64,000 bases of DNA from Polaromonas sp. 39-63-25 (GTDB taxonomy: Bacteria > Pseudomonadota > Gammaproteobacteria > Burkholderiales > Burkholderiaceae_C). The translations under genes and the position numbers were made by a program. The notes under the pieces were generated by a model. That model saw only the letters and a program-made list of their open reading frames with translations. It searched no databases and was not told the origin of the DNA. Below, in pieces: positions 34,337 to 43,197 of the stretch; the first letter of the stretch is position 1; each line of letters starts with the position of its first letter. The stretch covers positions 558,001-622,000 of the forward strand of contig NZ_NCJH01000006.1 in the NCBI RefSeq assembly GCF_002278925.1, read 5' to 3'.

Positions 34337-34567
34337 TCACGCCGGTGGCGCGTTCTCCTCATCGGGAAGGACCAGGCTGGCGTTTTCAATCGCCGCATCA
34401 AAGGCGGCAAGTTCCGCATCCCCCTGAAAAGCGGGGAGGCTGTCCAACGGGTGAAACACCTGGTGTTGCAGCCGCCGCAGGGCGTCAGACTTCTTCACCG
34501 CCTCCAGCACCTTTTGGGGCGTCATCATCAACATGAAAGGATTGGCGCTGGGGGCGTCGACTTGCAT
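34337..34567 (-). CDS. Hypothetical small protein
   Basis: 76 residues from ATG 34567 with GGAG at the right distance. Sequence QVDAPSANPFMLMMTPQKVL ... HQVFHPLDSLPAF is of a type common in Comamonadaceae but I cannot name a family. It is soluble with no signal. It converges with gor, 12 bp apart. Confidence 0.6.
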   Translation of the reverse strand: MQVDAPSANPFMLMMTPQKVLEAVKKSDALRRLQHQVFHPLDSLPAFQGDAELAAFDAAIENASLVLPDEENAPPA

Positions 34568-34715
34568 GGCAGCAGCTCCTTGTACACATGGGTGGCACGT
34601 GAACGACAAAACAGATGGCTGCACTTTAGGAGACGCCGAAAATTCAGGAAAGTCGGCCGGCAGCCCGATCACTTGTAGGTGACCGGCTGACACGCCCCCC
34701 GGCGTACCGGCACGC

Positions 34716-35855
34716 TCAGAATGCGCGCACGCCCTGGTGCCAGGCCGCTCGCACGATGGGCATGTCACCGCTCATCCGGACCCGGATCAGATCGGCGCGC
34801 AGGCCGGGGGCCAGCTCACCGCGGTCCGTCAGGCCAATCGCACGGGCCGGGTTGCGCGTGACGGTGTTGACCGCCTTGGGCAGGCTCCAGCCGGCCGTAT
34901 CGCGCAGCAAGAAGGCCGACTGCAGCAGGCTGGCGGGCACGTAGTCCGACGAAAAAATGTCGAGCAGGTCGAGCTGCGCCAGTTCGGCCGCCGACACATT
35001 GCCCGAATGCGAACCGCCCTTGACCAGATTCGGGCCGCCCATGACGATGCCCATGCCCGCCTCGCGGGCCGCCCGGGCGGCGGCCACGGTGGTCGGGAAT
35101 TCCGAGATGGCAATACCTTCCTGGCTGGCCTGCTCGACATGCGCCACTTCCGTGTCATCGTGGCTCGCCACCGGCAAGGCCCGGGCGCGGCTTCCGGCGA
35201 TGACGGCCGCGCGGTTGGGAATGGCAAAACGTTCCTGGTGTTCCCGGCGCTCCTGGACCAGGGCGTCGTATTCCGCGTCGTTGAAGCTGCCGTAACGCTC
35301 GGCATAACGCCGGTACTTGCCCAGGTCGCGCCACTGGCGCTGGCCCGGCGTGTGGTCCATCACGCTGACCAGTTCGAGCAGAGAGTCGTCGGCATAGTGC
35401 TCGAACACCTCCACGATATCGGGGGCCGAGACCTCACAACGCAGGTGCAGCAGGTGCTCGACCCGCAGCAGCCCTTCGGCGCGGCACTCGTGCAGGGCCT
35501 CGATCGACACATGCTGGGTCTGGCTGCGCGTGCCGCCCTGGTCCATGTCGCCGATGACGACCGAATCGAGCACCGTGATGATGCCGGCAGCCGCGCAGAG
35601 CGCGTCGTGCATGACCGTGGCGGAATGGGCGTTCCACAACACGCCGGGCCGCGGCACCAGGTGTTTTTCGAGGTTGTCGGTGTGCAGCTCAACCAGGCCG
35701 GGCAACAGCCAGTCGCCGGCCCAGTCTTCCGCGCCGGTCACCGAGGTGTCGCCGCGCTCAATGGAGCGGATGAGGCCGCCCTCGACCACCAGACAGCCGA
35801 TGAACTCTTCGTCCGCCGTGACAATTCTTGCGTTCCTGATGATTTTCTGCTTCAT
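34716..35855 (-). CDS. phnM: C-P lyase PhnM, RPnTP diphosphatase
   Basis: 379 residues (E. coli 378). It cleaves alpha-D-ribose 1-methylphosphonate 5-triphosphate to the 5-phosphate plus diphosphate. It is an amidohydrolase barrel with the PhnM metal motif LVELHTDNLEKH (about 55-66), later ASHDDTEVAH and MGGPNLVKGGSHSGN. Last gene of phnGHIJKLM, 14 bp after phnL. Confidence 0.95.
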   Translation of the reverse strand: MKQKIIRNARIVTADEEFIGCLVVEGGLIRSIERGDTSVTGAEDWAGDWLLPGLVELHTDNLEKHLVPRPGVLWNAHSATVMHDALCAAAGIITVLDSVVIGDMDQGGTRSQTQHVSIEALHECRAEGLLRVEHLLHLRCEVSAPDIVEVFEHYADDSLLELVSVMDHTPGQRQWRDLGKYRRYAERYGSFNDAEYDALVQERREHQERFAIPNRAAVIAGSRARALPVASHDDTEVAHVEQASQEGIAISEFPTTVAAARAAREAGMGIVMGGPNLVKGGSHSGNVSAAELAQLDLLDIFSSDYVPASLLQSAFLLRDTAGWSLPKAVNTVTRNPARAIGLTDRGELAPGLRADLIRVRMSGDMPIVRAAWHQGVRAF

Positions 35856-35869
35856 GGGGATCTTCCGGT

Positions 35870-36568
35870 TCAGTTTGATTTTCGATAGTGTTCGACATCC
35901 AGGCAGCGGCTCGCTACCGCTTCGCGCACTTCGTCGTCGTGAAAAATGCCGACGACGGCGGCCCCGCGCGCACGTGCCGCATGAATCAGCTCCACCACGA
36001 CGCGGCGGTTGTCGGCATCGAGCGAGGCGGTCGGCTCGTCGAGCAGCAGCACGGGGTGGTTGGCAATCAGGCCATGCGCGATGTTCACGCGCTGCTGCTC
36101 ACCGCCGGAAAACGTCGCGGGCGGCAAGTGCCACAGGCGCTCGTGCAGGTTCAGGCGCGCCAGCCACTGCGCGGCCTGGGCGCGCGCCTCGTCGGCGGCC
36201 ACACCGAGGCGGCGCAGCGGTTCGGCCACGATGTCCAGCGTCGAGACCCGCGGAATCACGCGCAGAAACTGCGAGACATAACCGAGCGTGCGGCGCCGCA
36301 CATCCAGCACCTCGCGCGGCGCTGCCGCGGACAGGCTGAGCCACTGGTCCTGGTGGCGGATGCGCACCTCTCCGCTGCTGGCGCTGTAATTGCCGTACAG
36401 GCAGCGCAGCAGCGAACTTTTTCCGCTGCCGGAATGGCCGGTCAAGGCCAGGCACTCGCCGGGGCCGACGCTCAGGCTGATGCCGGAAAAAACAGGCAGC
36501 GCCAGGCCGCCTCGCGCGTGCAGGGTGAAAGTCTTGGAGAGCTCGCTGGTTTCAAGGACAGAAGTCAT
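35870..36568 (-). CDS. phnL: C-P lyase PhnL, ABC-type ATPase
   Basis: 232 residues from ATG 36568 (E. coli 226). Walker A TGHSGSGKSS, signature FSGGEQQRVN, Walker B LLLDEPTASLD. In the C-P lyase complex PhnL is an ABC ATPase that couples ATP use to core-complex action. The longer start at 36592 is less like the family. Confidence 0.93.
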   Translation of the reverse strand: MTSVLETSELSKTFTLHARGGLALPVFSGISLSVGPGECLALTGHSGSGKSSLLRCLYGNYSASSGEVRIRHQDQWLSLSAAAPREVLDVRRRTLGYVSQFLRVIPRVSTLDIVAEPLRRLGVAADEARAQAAQWLARLNLHERLWHLPPATFSGGEQQRVNIAHGLIANHPVLLLDEPTASLDADNRRVVVELIHAARARGAAVVGIFHDDEVREAVASRCLDVEHYRKSN

Positions 36569-36600
36569 GGTGATGCTCAGGTGGCGAATCAAGTGGCGAA

Positions 36601-37425
36601 TCAGGGGGTGAGAACGGAAGACACCAGCAGCTGGGTGTAGGGATGCTGCGGGTCGTCGAGCACGCGGTCGGTCAGGCCCTGCTCGACCACGCAGCCGTCT
36701 TTCATGACCAGCATGCGGTGCGCCAGCAGGCGCGCCACTGCGAGGTCGTGCGTGACAATCACGGCCGCCAGATGGAGCTGGTCGACCAGCTCGCGCAGCA
36801 GATCGAGCAGCCGCGCCTGCACCGAGACATCCAGCCCGGTGGTCGGCTCGTCCATGAAGACCAGGCGCGGATGGGTCACCAGGTTGCGGGCAATCTGCAG
36901 GCGCTGCTGCATGCCGCCCGAGTAGGTGCCGGGCAGGTCGTCGATGCGGTCCACATCGAGTTCGACACGTTCCATCCAGCTCAGGGCCTCGCCGCGCAGC
37001 TTGCCGTAGTGGCGCGCGCCCAGAGCCATCATGCGTTCGCCGATGTTGGCGCCGCCCGACACATTCATGCGCAGGCCGTCGCGTGCATGCTGCTCGACAA
37101 AACCCCAGTCGGTGCGGGCCAGCCAGCGCAGCCGCGCTTCGGACAACCCGGCCAGATCCACCAGCCCGGACGCGCCGCGTGATGCGGCGACGCCGTTGCC
37201 GGCCTCCTCCCGCAGGTCGTAATGGACCGACCCTTCGTCGCAGGCCAGACGCGCCGCCAGCAGGCGCAGCAGCGTGGACTTGCCGGAGCCGGATTCACCG
37301 ACGACGGCCAGCACCTCGCCGGGGTAGAGGTCAAAACTCACACCGCGGCAAGCCCAGCGCAGACGCTGGCCCTGCATGAACTGCTTGCCGGCATCGCGTA
37401 CGGACAGGAGAAGATCGCTGCTCAT
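36601..37425 (-). CDS. phnK: C-P lyase PhnK, ABC-type ATPase
   Basis: 274 residues (E. coli 252). Walker [11 protein letters not shown], signature YSGGMQQRLQIARN, Walker B LVFMDEPTTGLD. PhnK binds the PhnGHIJ core through PhnJ. It overlaps phnJ by four bases. The extra length includes a Gly/Ala-rich insertion (EEAGNGVAASRGASG). Confidence 0.94.
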   Translation of the reverse strand: MSSDLLLSVRDAGKQFMQGQRLRWACRGVSFDLYPGEVLAVVGESGSGKSTLLRLLAARLACDEGSVHYDLREEAGNGVAASRGASGLVDLAGLSEARLRWLARTDWGFVEQHARDGLRMNVSGGANIGERMMALGARHYGKLRGEALSWMERVELDVDRIDDLPGTYSGGMQQRLQIARNLVTHPRLVFMDEPTTGLDVSVQARLLDLLRELVDQLHLAAVIVTHDLAVARLLAHRMLVMKDGCVVEQGLTDRVLDDPQHPYTQLLVSSVLTP

Positions 37426-38327
37426 CGCGCGCCCCCCACCGCTGCGCGCGCCAGCGCGTCCGGCATCTGCACGGCCTGCTGCGTGCCCACATGCCCGCCC
37501 TCGCGGCGCCCACTGCAGAAGTCACTGTCCGAACAGACAAACAGGCGGCTGCCTTCATCGTCCACAATCATTTCGTCGAGAAAACTTTCCGCCGCGCCAC
37601 ACAGGGCGCAGGCATGTTCCCAGCGCTGCACTTCAAACGGGTGGTCCTCAAAATCCAGGCTGCGTACAGATGTGTAGGGCGGGATGGCGTAAATGCGTTT
37701 TTCCCGGCCTGCCCCGAACAGCTGCAGCGCCGGATTCATGTGCATCTTGGGGTTGTCGAACTTCGGTATCGGCGAAGGCGAGGTCAGGTAGCGTTCGTTG
37801 ACCAGCACCGGGTAGTCGTAGGTCTTGGAAATGGCGCCGAGCTGGGCAATGTCCTCGTAGAGCTTGACGTTCATCAGGCCGTATTCCCCCAGCGCGTGCA
37901 TGGTGATGGTTTCGAGGCGGCGTGGCTCCAGCCGGAACAGCGGCTCCGGCATGGGCACCTGGTAGACAATGGTTTGCGCTTCGGTCAGGGCGGCTTCCGG
38001 AATGCGGTGCCGCGTCTGGATGATGGTGGCCTCGGCGGTTTTCTCCGTGGTCGGCACGCCGGTGGTGCGCGCAAAAAATCGGCGGATGTTGACCGCATTG
38101 GTCGTGTCGTCCGCACCCTGGTCAATGACCTTGAGCACATCATCGCGGCCGATGATGCTGGCCGTGACCTGCACGCCGCCCGTGCCCCAGCCGTAGGCGA
38201 ACGGCATTTCACGCGAGCCGAAAGGCACCTGGTAGCCGGGAATGGCGACCGCCTTGAGCATGGCGCGGCGGATCATCTTTTTGGTCCGCTCGTCAAGAAA
38301 TCCGAAGTTGTAATGCTCGTCCATCAT
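37422..38327 (-). CDS. phnJ: C-P lyase PhnJ, radical SAM-type catalytic subunit
   Basis: 301 residues (E. coli 281). PhnJ breaks the carbon-phosphorus bond of ribose alkylphosphonate 5-phosphate with S-adenosylmethionine and an Fe-S cluster. The four conserved cysteines are present with the E. coli spacing, C-x2-C-x21-C-x5-C (HACALCGA ... FVCSDSDFCSG). N-terminal YNFGFLDERTKKMIRRAMLK is diagnostic. Four-base overlaps with phnI and phnK. Confidence 0.96.
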   Translation of the reverse strand: MMDEHYNFGFLDERTKKMIRRAMLKAVAIPGYQVPFGSREMPFAYGWGTGGVQVTASIIGRDDVLKVIDQGADDTTNAVNIRRFFARTTGVPTTEKTAEATIIQTRHRIPEAALTEAQTIVYQVPMPEPLFRLEPRRLETITMHALGEYGLMNVKLYEDIAQLGAISKTYDYPVLVNERYLTSPSPIPKFDNPKMHMNPALQLFGAGREKRIYAIPPYTSVRSLDFEDHPFEVQRWEHACALCGAAESFLDEMIVDDEGSRLFVCSDSDFCSGRREGGHVGTQQAVQMPDALARAAVGGAR

Positions 38328-39484
38328 GCTGCTTTCTGTATCGCCGGTTCGGTGTGGGGGGTGGGCGCTCCACGGCCGGGGTCCGCGCGTTTTTCATCCT
38401 GCCCTTCCTGCGCATGGACGGCACGCAGCCGGCGCACCAGTTCCAGCTCGGACTGGAAGTCCACGTAATGCGGCAGCTTCAGGTGCTGCACAAAGCCGGA
38501 GGCCTCCAGGCTGTCGGCATGGGACAGCACGAACTCCTCGTCCTGTGCCGGCGCCACGGCCAGCTCGCCCAGTTCGCGCGCACGCAGCGCGCGATCGACC
38601 AGCGCCATCGCCATGCTCTTGCGCTCGGCCCCGCCAAACGCCAGGCCGTAGCCCTGGGTGAACTGCGGCGGCACCTCGCGGTTGCCGGCAAACTGGTTGA
38701 TCATCTGGCACTCGGTGACTTCCACCTCGCCGATATCAATCGCGAAGCCCAGCTCGTCTGCCAGAATTTCCACCGACACGGCGCCGCGCCGGATTTCACC
38801 GGCAAACGGATGGGCATTGGCATAACCGCGCTGCGTGGAATAGCCCAGGCCCAGCAACCAGCCTTCGTCGCCACGCGCCAGGGCCTGCAGGCGCAGCGGC
38901 CGGTCGGCCGGAAACATCAGTGGCTCACGCGTCAGGTCGCCCGGCTCGCTGTCTGCGACGGGACGCGGTGTCTCCATCAGGCCTTCACGCGCCATCAATT
39001 CATTGACACGCGGCATGCTGGCCGGCAAGGGCTGCGCCACGCCCTGGGGCGCCGGCTCCGCCTCGTCGCTGTCCCCTTCGGCCAACAAGGCAAAGTCCAG
39101 CAGACGCTGGGTGTAGTCATACGTGGCGCCGAGCACCTGGCCACCGGGCACATCCTTGAACGTGGCCGAGACGCGGCGTGTCAGGTTCATCTGTGCGGTG
39201 TCCAGCGGCAGGCTGTAGCCAAAACGCGGCAGCGTGGTGCGGTAGGCACGCAGCAGGAAAATCGCCTCGATCAGGTCGCCACTGGCCTGCTTGATCGCCA
39301 GGGCGGCCAGTTCGGGGTCGTACAGGGAGCCCTCGGACATGACACGATCGACCGCCAGCGACAGCTGCGTGCGGATCTGGGCAACCGACAGTTCCGGCAG
39401 CGCGGTATCACCGCGGCGCTGCGCGGCGAGCAGGTGCCAGGAGTTCTCGATGGCGGCGGTTCCGCCCTTGACGGCTACATACAT
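38324..39484 (-). CDS. phnI: C-P lyase PhnI, nucleosidase subunit
   Basis: 386 residues from ATG 39484 (E. coli 354). PhnI, with PhnGHL, displaces adenine of ATP by phosphonate. Diagnostic MYVAVKGGTAAIENSWHLLA at the start and FAGEIRRGAVSVEI later. The C-terminus has about 25 extra low-complexity residues (KRADPGRGAPTPHTEP). One base separates it from phnH. An upstream in-frame extension reads phnH out of frame and was rejected. Confidence 0.95.
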   Translation of the reverse strand: MYVAVKGGTAAIENSWHLLAAQRRGDTALPELSVAQIRTQLSLAVDRVMSEGSLYDPELAALAIKQASGDLIEAIFLLRAYRTTLPRFGYSLPLDTAQMNLTRRVSATFKDVPGGQVLGATYDYTQRLLDFALLAEGDSDEAEPAPQGVAQPLPASMPRVNELMAREGLMETPRPVADSEPGDLTREPLMFPADRPLRLQALARGDEGWLLGLGYSTQRGYANAHPFAGEIRRGAVSVEILADELGFAIDIGEVEVTECQMINQFAGNREVPPQFTQGYGLAFGGAERKSMAMALVDRALRARELGELAVAPAQDEEFVLSHADSLEASGFVQHLKLPHYVDFQSELELVRRLRAVHAQEGQDEKRADPGRGAPTPHTEPAIQKAA

Positions 39485-39485
39485 A

Positions 39486-40085
39486 TCAAATTCCTTCCAG
39501 ACGTCGCACGCGGGTCGTGCGCGGCAGCCCCAACGCCAGGTCCGCGCAGGTAAAAACAATGTCCACCCCTTGTGGAAACGCGGCGTGGTTGACTTGCCAC
39601 TGCGTCCAGAAGTGGTCGGGCAAGCCCGCAATCCGCACCGTCTGCATGTCCTGGATGCCGGGACCACGCCACTCGACGGCCGGGCCGTCATCCAGCGAGG
39701 GCACTTCCACCAGCAAGGTGGCCGAGCGTTCGGGCGCTTCCGCCGAGCCTGGCGCAAAGCTGTCCAGCGGCGGCATGGCCCCCGCATCGACGAGCACGGC
39801 AAAAGCCGCCTCTTGCGGCGCGGCCGCCCGGCCCGCCCCGGTGTGAAAACGCAGCCAGTCCGGGGCACCGCCCTCCTCGCGCTGCCACCATACCGGCGTG
39901 TCGTCGTCCGTCAGTGCGAGCAGCAGATGCGCCATGGCCGGGCCCAGGGCCAGACCCGGAACCGCGCCGCCGAGAACGAAGCGCCGGCCCGGCCGCGACA
40001 GCGCATCGAGCACACGGCGAAAAGCAGTCTGTGCGTCATGCACCGGATCGGCGAAGCCGGCACTCAGTGGCTGGTTCTGATTCAT
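39486..40085 (-). CDS. phnH: C-P lyase core subunit PhnH
   Basis: 199 residues (E. coli 194). Structural subunit of the PhnGHIJ core. FADPVHDAQTAFRRVLDALSRPG at the N-terminus and the WLRFHTGA/DGPAVEWRGPGI segments fit the family. Its start overlaps the phnG stop by four bases. Confidence 0.92.
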   Translation of the reverse strand: MNQNQPLSAGFADPVHDAQTAFRRVLDALSRPGRRFVLGGAVPGLALGPAMAHLLLALTDDDTPVWWQREEGGAPDWLRFHTGAGRAAAPQEAAFAVLVDAGAMPPLDSFAPGSAEAPERSATLLVEVPSLDDGPAVEWRGPGIQDMQTVRIAGLPDHFWTQWQVNHAAFPQGVDIVFTCADLALGLPRTTRVRRLEGI

Positions 40086-40546
40086 GCCTGGCCCCGCACA
40101 AACGTGAAAAATTCAACTTTCGACGCGGCCGCCGCGCGACTGGTCGCGTCCCGCTGCGCGGCCTGTTGCCTGGCCAGCGGCTCAACCACCGCATGCATGA
40201 TGTCCGCGTGGCGTGTGGGGTCCTGCAGCAGCGCATCGGCCACGGCAATCAGCTCGGCCTTGCGGCGGTCGCGCCCCAGGGCGTAACCCACGCCCAGCGC
40301 GCCCGGGCCGACGCGCAGGGCACAACGCGTCACGCTGGCCTCCCCGAGATTGAAGGCGTCGCCGGTCCCCCCGACCCGGCCGCGCAGCATGACCATGCCC
40401 GATTCGGCAGGCCGGACATGCTCCAGCGGCGGCAGGGCGCCCAAGAGAGCCCACGCCTTTTCAAGTTCGGGCCGGGTGGCGCGTGCCAGCACGGCCAGCC
40501 AGCGCCTGCGGGGTTCATGGTTTGGGTTTATCGACTCGTTTGTCAT
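40082..40546 (-). CDS. phnG: C-P lyase core subunit PhnG
   Basis: 154 residues from ATG 40546 (E. coli 150). Motifs RRRWLAVLARA, GGTGDAFNLGEASVTRCALR and GYALGRDRRKAELIAVADAL are those of PhnG. First gene of the minus C-P lyase operon and divergent from phnF across 96 bp, so PhnF probably represses it. Confidence 0.92.
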   Translation of the reverse strand: MTNESINPNHEPRRRWLAVLARATRPELEKAWALLGALPPLEHVRPAESGMVMLRGRVGGTGDAFNLGEASVTRCALRVGPGALGVGYALGRDRRKAELIAVADALLQDPTRHADIMHAVVEPLARQQAAQRDATSRAAAASKVEFFTFVRGQA

Positions 40547-40642
40547 ACAGATGTCTAAATCAGTCACTAGAGTTGGGTTTGTCACTGCAAACAACCACAG
40601 GGGCTGCAGGAAGACCCTAGTTCAACCGGACAACATGACCAA

Positions 40643-41416
40643 ATGATGACAAGCGAACGCCCTCTTTCCAGCGCGCCCGGCCGGCGCAGCGGTGTGGCTG
40701 TGTGGAAGCAGATTGCCGACACACTGGGCACCGAAATCCGTGACCGCGCCTTCACGGCGACCGGGCGTCTGCCAAGTGAAAACGAGCTCTCCACACGTTT
40801 TGGCGTGAACCGCCACACGCTGCGCCAGGCGGTCGCCGCCCTGCAGGGTGATGGTCTGGTGCGGATCGAACCGGGCCGTGGCACCTTCGTCCAGCACGAA
40901 CTGCTCGACTACGTGCTGTCGCGCCGTACGCGTTTCAGCGAAAACCTCCAGCGCCAGGGGCTGTTGCCGAGCAAACAGCTGCTCACCGCCCGGGAAATGG
41001 CCGCACCTGAACGAGCGGCGCATGAACTCCGGCTGGGCAAGGGTGGCAAGGTGCTGATGGTGGAAATGCTGGACGAGGCCAACGAGCAGCCTATCGCGCT
41101 GGCCACGGCCTACTACCCCGCCGGGCGGTTTGCCGGCCTGCTCGACATGCTTGGCCGCGGCACCTGCACCACGGACATCCTGCGGCACTTTGGTGTCGAG
41201 GACTATGTGCGCGCCGAAAGCCGCGTCACCACCCAGATGCCCTCCGCTGAAACCGCACGGCTGCTGAAGCAGCCGCTGACGCGGCCGGTGCTGTGCGTCG
41301 AGTGCCTGGACGTCGACATGGCCGGCCTGCCGATCAAGTACGGGGAAACCGTGTTTTCCGGCGACCGGGTCCAGCTGGTGATCAATGCAGGAAATGAAAC
41401 GGGAACGTTCGCATGA
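40643..41416 (+). CDS. phnF: GntR/HutC-family regulator PhnF
   Basis: 257 residues. GntR winged helix at about residues 15-85 (VWKQIADTLGTEIRD, GRLPSENELSTRFGVNRHTLRQAVAAL) and a UTRA ligand domain after it. It is divergent from phnG and overlaps the DUF1045 gene by four bases. No clear palindromic operator was found in the 96-bp gap. Confidence 0.92.
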   Translation: MMTSERPLSSAPGRRSGVAVWKQIADTLGTEIRDRAFTATGRLPSENELSTRFGVNRHTLRQAVAALQGDGLVRIEPGRGTFVQHELLDYVLSRRTRFSENLQRQGLLPSKQLLTAREMAAPERAAHELRLGKGGKVLMVEMLDEANEQPIALATAYYPAGRFAGLLDMLGRGTCTTDILRHFGVEDYVRAESRVTTQMPSAETARLLKQPLTRPVLCVECLDVDMAGLPIKYGETVFSGDRVQLVINAGNETGTFA

Positions 41417-42108
41417 GCGCACGTTACGCCATTTATTTTGCGCCGGACCGGCACTCGCCATGGTGGGCCTTTGGCGCGCACTGGCTGGGCCGCAACGAAC
41501 ACGACAACACGGCACTGCCCCAGCCCTTGCAGGAAGGCTTGCCACCAGCGGAGTTTGCCGCCATCACTGCGGAACCGCGGCGTTACGGCTTCCACGCCAC
41601 GTTGAAAGCGCCCTTCAGGCTGTCAGCTGCACACGACGAATCCGATCTGGTGGCACGCCTGGGCCGCCTGGCGCAGACGCTGGCACCGGTGCCGCTGGGA
41701 CCGCTGCGTGCCGCCGCACTGGGCAACTTCGTGGCGCTGGTTCCCGAGGCCCCCCCCGAGGGCCTGCAGGCGCTGGCGGCAGCCTGTGTGGCCGGGCTCG
41801 ACGACTTGCGCGCCCCTCCCGAGGCGGCAGAGCTTGCCCGCCGCCGCGCGACCCCTCTGGACGCCCGCGAGACCGAGTTGCTGAATCTGTATGGCTACCC
41901 CTATGTGATGGAGAGATTTCGCCTGCATCTGACATTGACCGGCCCCGTCGATGCGGCCCTTGCCCGGCAGGTCAGCCAGGCGGTCGCTGCGGACGTGGAC
42001 CGCCTCAACACCCAGGCCCCCCTGGCCCTGGACCGGCTCTGCCTGTTTGTCGAACGTAGCCCGGGCGCACCGTTTCAGCGTGTCATGGATGTCAGGCTGG
42101 GGGCATGA
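41413..42108 (+). CDS. DUF1045 phosphonate-metabolism protein (2H phosphoesterase-like)
   Basis: 231 residues. It belongs to the family annotated as 'putative phosphonate metabolism protein'. Both H-x-T motifs of the 2H phosphoesterase superfamily are visible: YGFHATLKAP (about 56-65) and FRLHLTLTGP (about 164-173). It is coupled by ATGA overlaps to phnF before and phnN after. No PhnP (the usual cyclic ribose phosphate phosphodiesterase) is in the window, so this enzyme may open the cyclic phosphate instead; that is inference. Confidence 0.85.
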   Translation: MSARYAIYFAPDRHSPWWAFGAHWLGRNEHDNTALPQPLQEGLPPAEFAAITAEPRRYGFHATLKAPFRLSAAHDESDLVARLGRLAQTLAPVPLGPLRAAALGNFVALVPEAPPEGLQALAAACVAGLDDLRAPPEAAELARRRATPLDARETELLNLYGYPYVMERFRLHLTLTGPVDAALARQVSQAVAADVDRLNTQAPLALDRLCLFVERSPGAPFQRVMDVRLGA

Positions 42109-42680
42109 GCGGCCTCTGGGTGTTTGTCTGCGGACCGTCCGGTTCCGGCAAGGACAGCGTGATCGACGCTGCGCGACAGGCGCTCAGCGGGCGGTCCAAC
42201 ATCGTGTTTGCGCGCCGCATGGTGACGCGCCCCGTGCAGCCGGGCTCCGACCACGATCCGGTCACCGCACCGGTCTTTGCCGAACTGCTGCAGTCGGGCA
42301 GCCTTAGCTGGCACTGGCAGGCGCACGGATTTAGTTACGGTATTGCCAGCCATTACGCCGACGCCGTCAGGGCCGGATGTCTCGTGGTTGTCAACGGCTC
42401 GCGCGCCCATGTCAACAGCCTGCCACCTTCATCCGATCTTCGGGTGGTGCAGATCAGCACCGATCCGGAGCGCCTGGCCATCCGCCTGGCGCAACGGGGG
42501 CGCGATAGCGACGCGGCCATTGTCGAGAGGCTGGCACGCAACGCTACTTTCTCCGGCATGCCAGCCGATTGCGTGATCGTCAACGATGGAGCGCTGCAAG
42601 TCGCCGGCCAGCGTTTGGCTGACTACCTGACCGGTTCAGCCGGGACGGCAGAGGCGGCCTGTTCCAGAATCACGCGGTAG
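42105..42680 (+). CDS. phnN: Ribose 1,5-bisphosphate phosphokinase PhnN
   Basis: 191 residues (E. coli 185). It phosphorylates ribose 1,5-bisphosphate to PRPP, the last step of the C-P lyase route. Kinase P-loop CGPSGSGKDSVIDAAR (about 8-23) resembles guanylate kinase; FARRMVTRPVQPGSD follows. It starts in the DUF1045 stop and its 3' end overlaps the opposing HD gene by 58 bp. Confidence 0.93.
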   Translation: MSGLWVFVCGPSGSGKDSVIDAARQALSGRSNIVFARRMVTRPVQPGSDHDPVTAPVFAELLQSGSLSWHWQAHGFSYGIASHYADAVRAGCLVVVNGSRAHVNSLPPSSDLRVVQISTDPERLAIRLAQRGRDSDAAIVERLARNATFSGMPADCVIVNDGALQVAGQRLADYLTGSAGTAEAACSRITR

Positions 42681-43189
42681 TGGGCCCAATCGGGCGGTGT
42701 CGCCGCAGGGTCTTTGGCGTGGTCGTCCCAGCGCCGCAGCGCCACCGCATCGGCGGCAAAAGCCTGCGCCATGAAAACGGCGGCCTCCTCTCCGGAAAAC
42801 GGCCCGCCCTGCAGCGCCAGACTGCGCTGCGACGCCGGTGACAGGCTGGCCTGGTACTGGCTGTCCACCCGGCAGAGATAGCGCTTGGCGTCCACATGCA
42901 TGCGAATGGGTTCGAGCACGGCGTCTGGAAATACACCGCGTAAAAACGGCAGCGCCAGAAACTGGTGCAGGTCATCAACACCTGCTTCCTTCGCCGGTTC
43001 CCGCTGTACTAGCAAATGGCCGAGGTCGTGCAGCAGCGCGGCAGCAACCAGTTCAGGCGAGGCGCCCGAACGCTCGGCCATGTGGGCGCACTGCAGCGCG
43101 TGCTGCAGCTGGTTGATCGCCTCGCCGCCGTACTGCGCGGCCCCGCGTGTCTGGAAAACTGCGGTGATCTCTTCAATTTTCAATGCCAT
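42623..43189 (-). CDS. PhnZ-like HD-domain mixed-valent diiron oxygenase
   Basis: 188 residues from ATG 43189, of the 'phosphonate degradation HD-domain oxygenase' type. Residues matching the PhnZ active site: Tyr20 and Glu23 (QYGGEAINQLQH), His30, His54-Asp55 (LLHDLGH), His58, His98 and Lys102 (MHVDAKRY). PhnZ oxidatively cleaves hydroxylated aminoalkylphosphonates after PhnY hydroxylation; no phnY is seen in the window. It overlaps phnN tail to tail and is eight bases from phnE, whose operon it follows. Confidence 0.85.
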   Translation of the reverse strand: MALKIEEITAVFQTRGAAQYGGEAINQLQHALQCAHMAERSGASPELVAAALLHDLGHLLVQREPAKEAGVDDLHQFLALPFLRGVFPDAVLEPIRMHVDAKRYLCRVDSQYQASLSPASQRSLALQGGPFSGEEAAVFMAQAFAADAVALRRWDDHAKDPAATPPDWAHYRVILEQAASAVPAEPVR

Positions 43190-43197
43190 GGCTGTTC

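Noticed and set aside
40540..40585. Possible Pho box in the phnG-phnF gap
   Set aside because: TTGTCAT, ATGTCTA and CAGTCAC keep only TGTC-like cores, and the first overlaps the phnG start codon; no fitting -10 follows.
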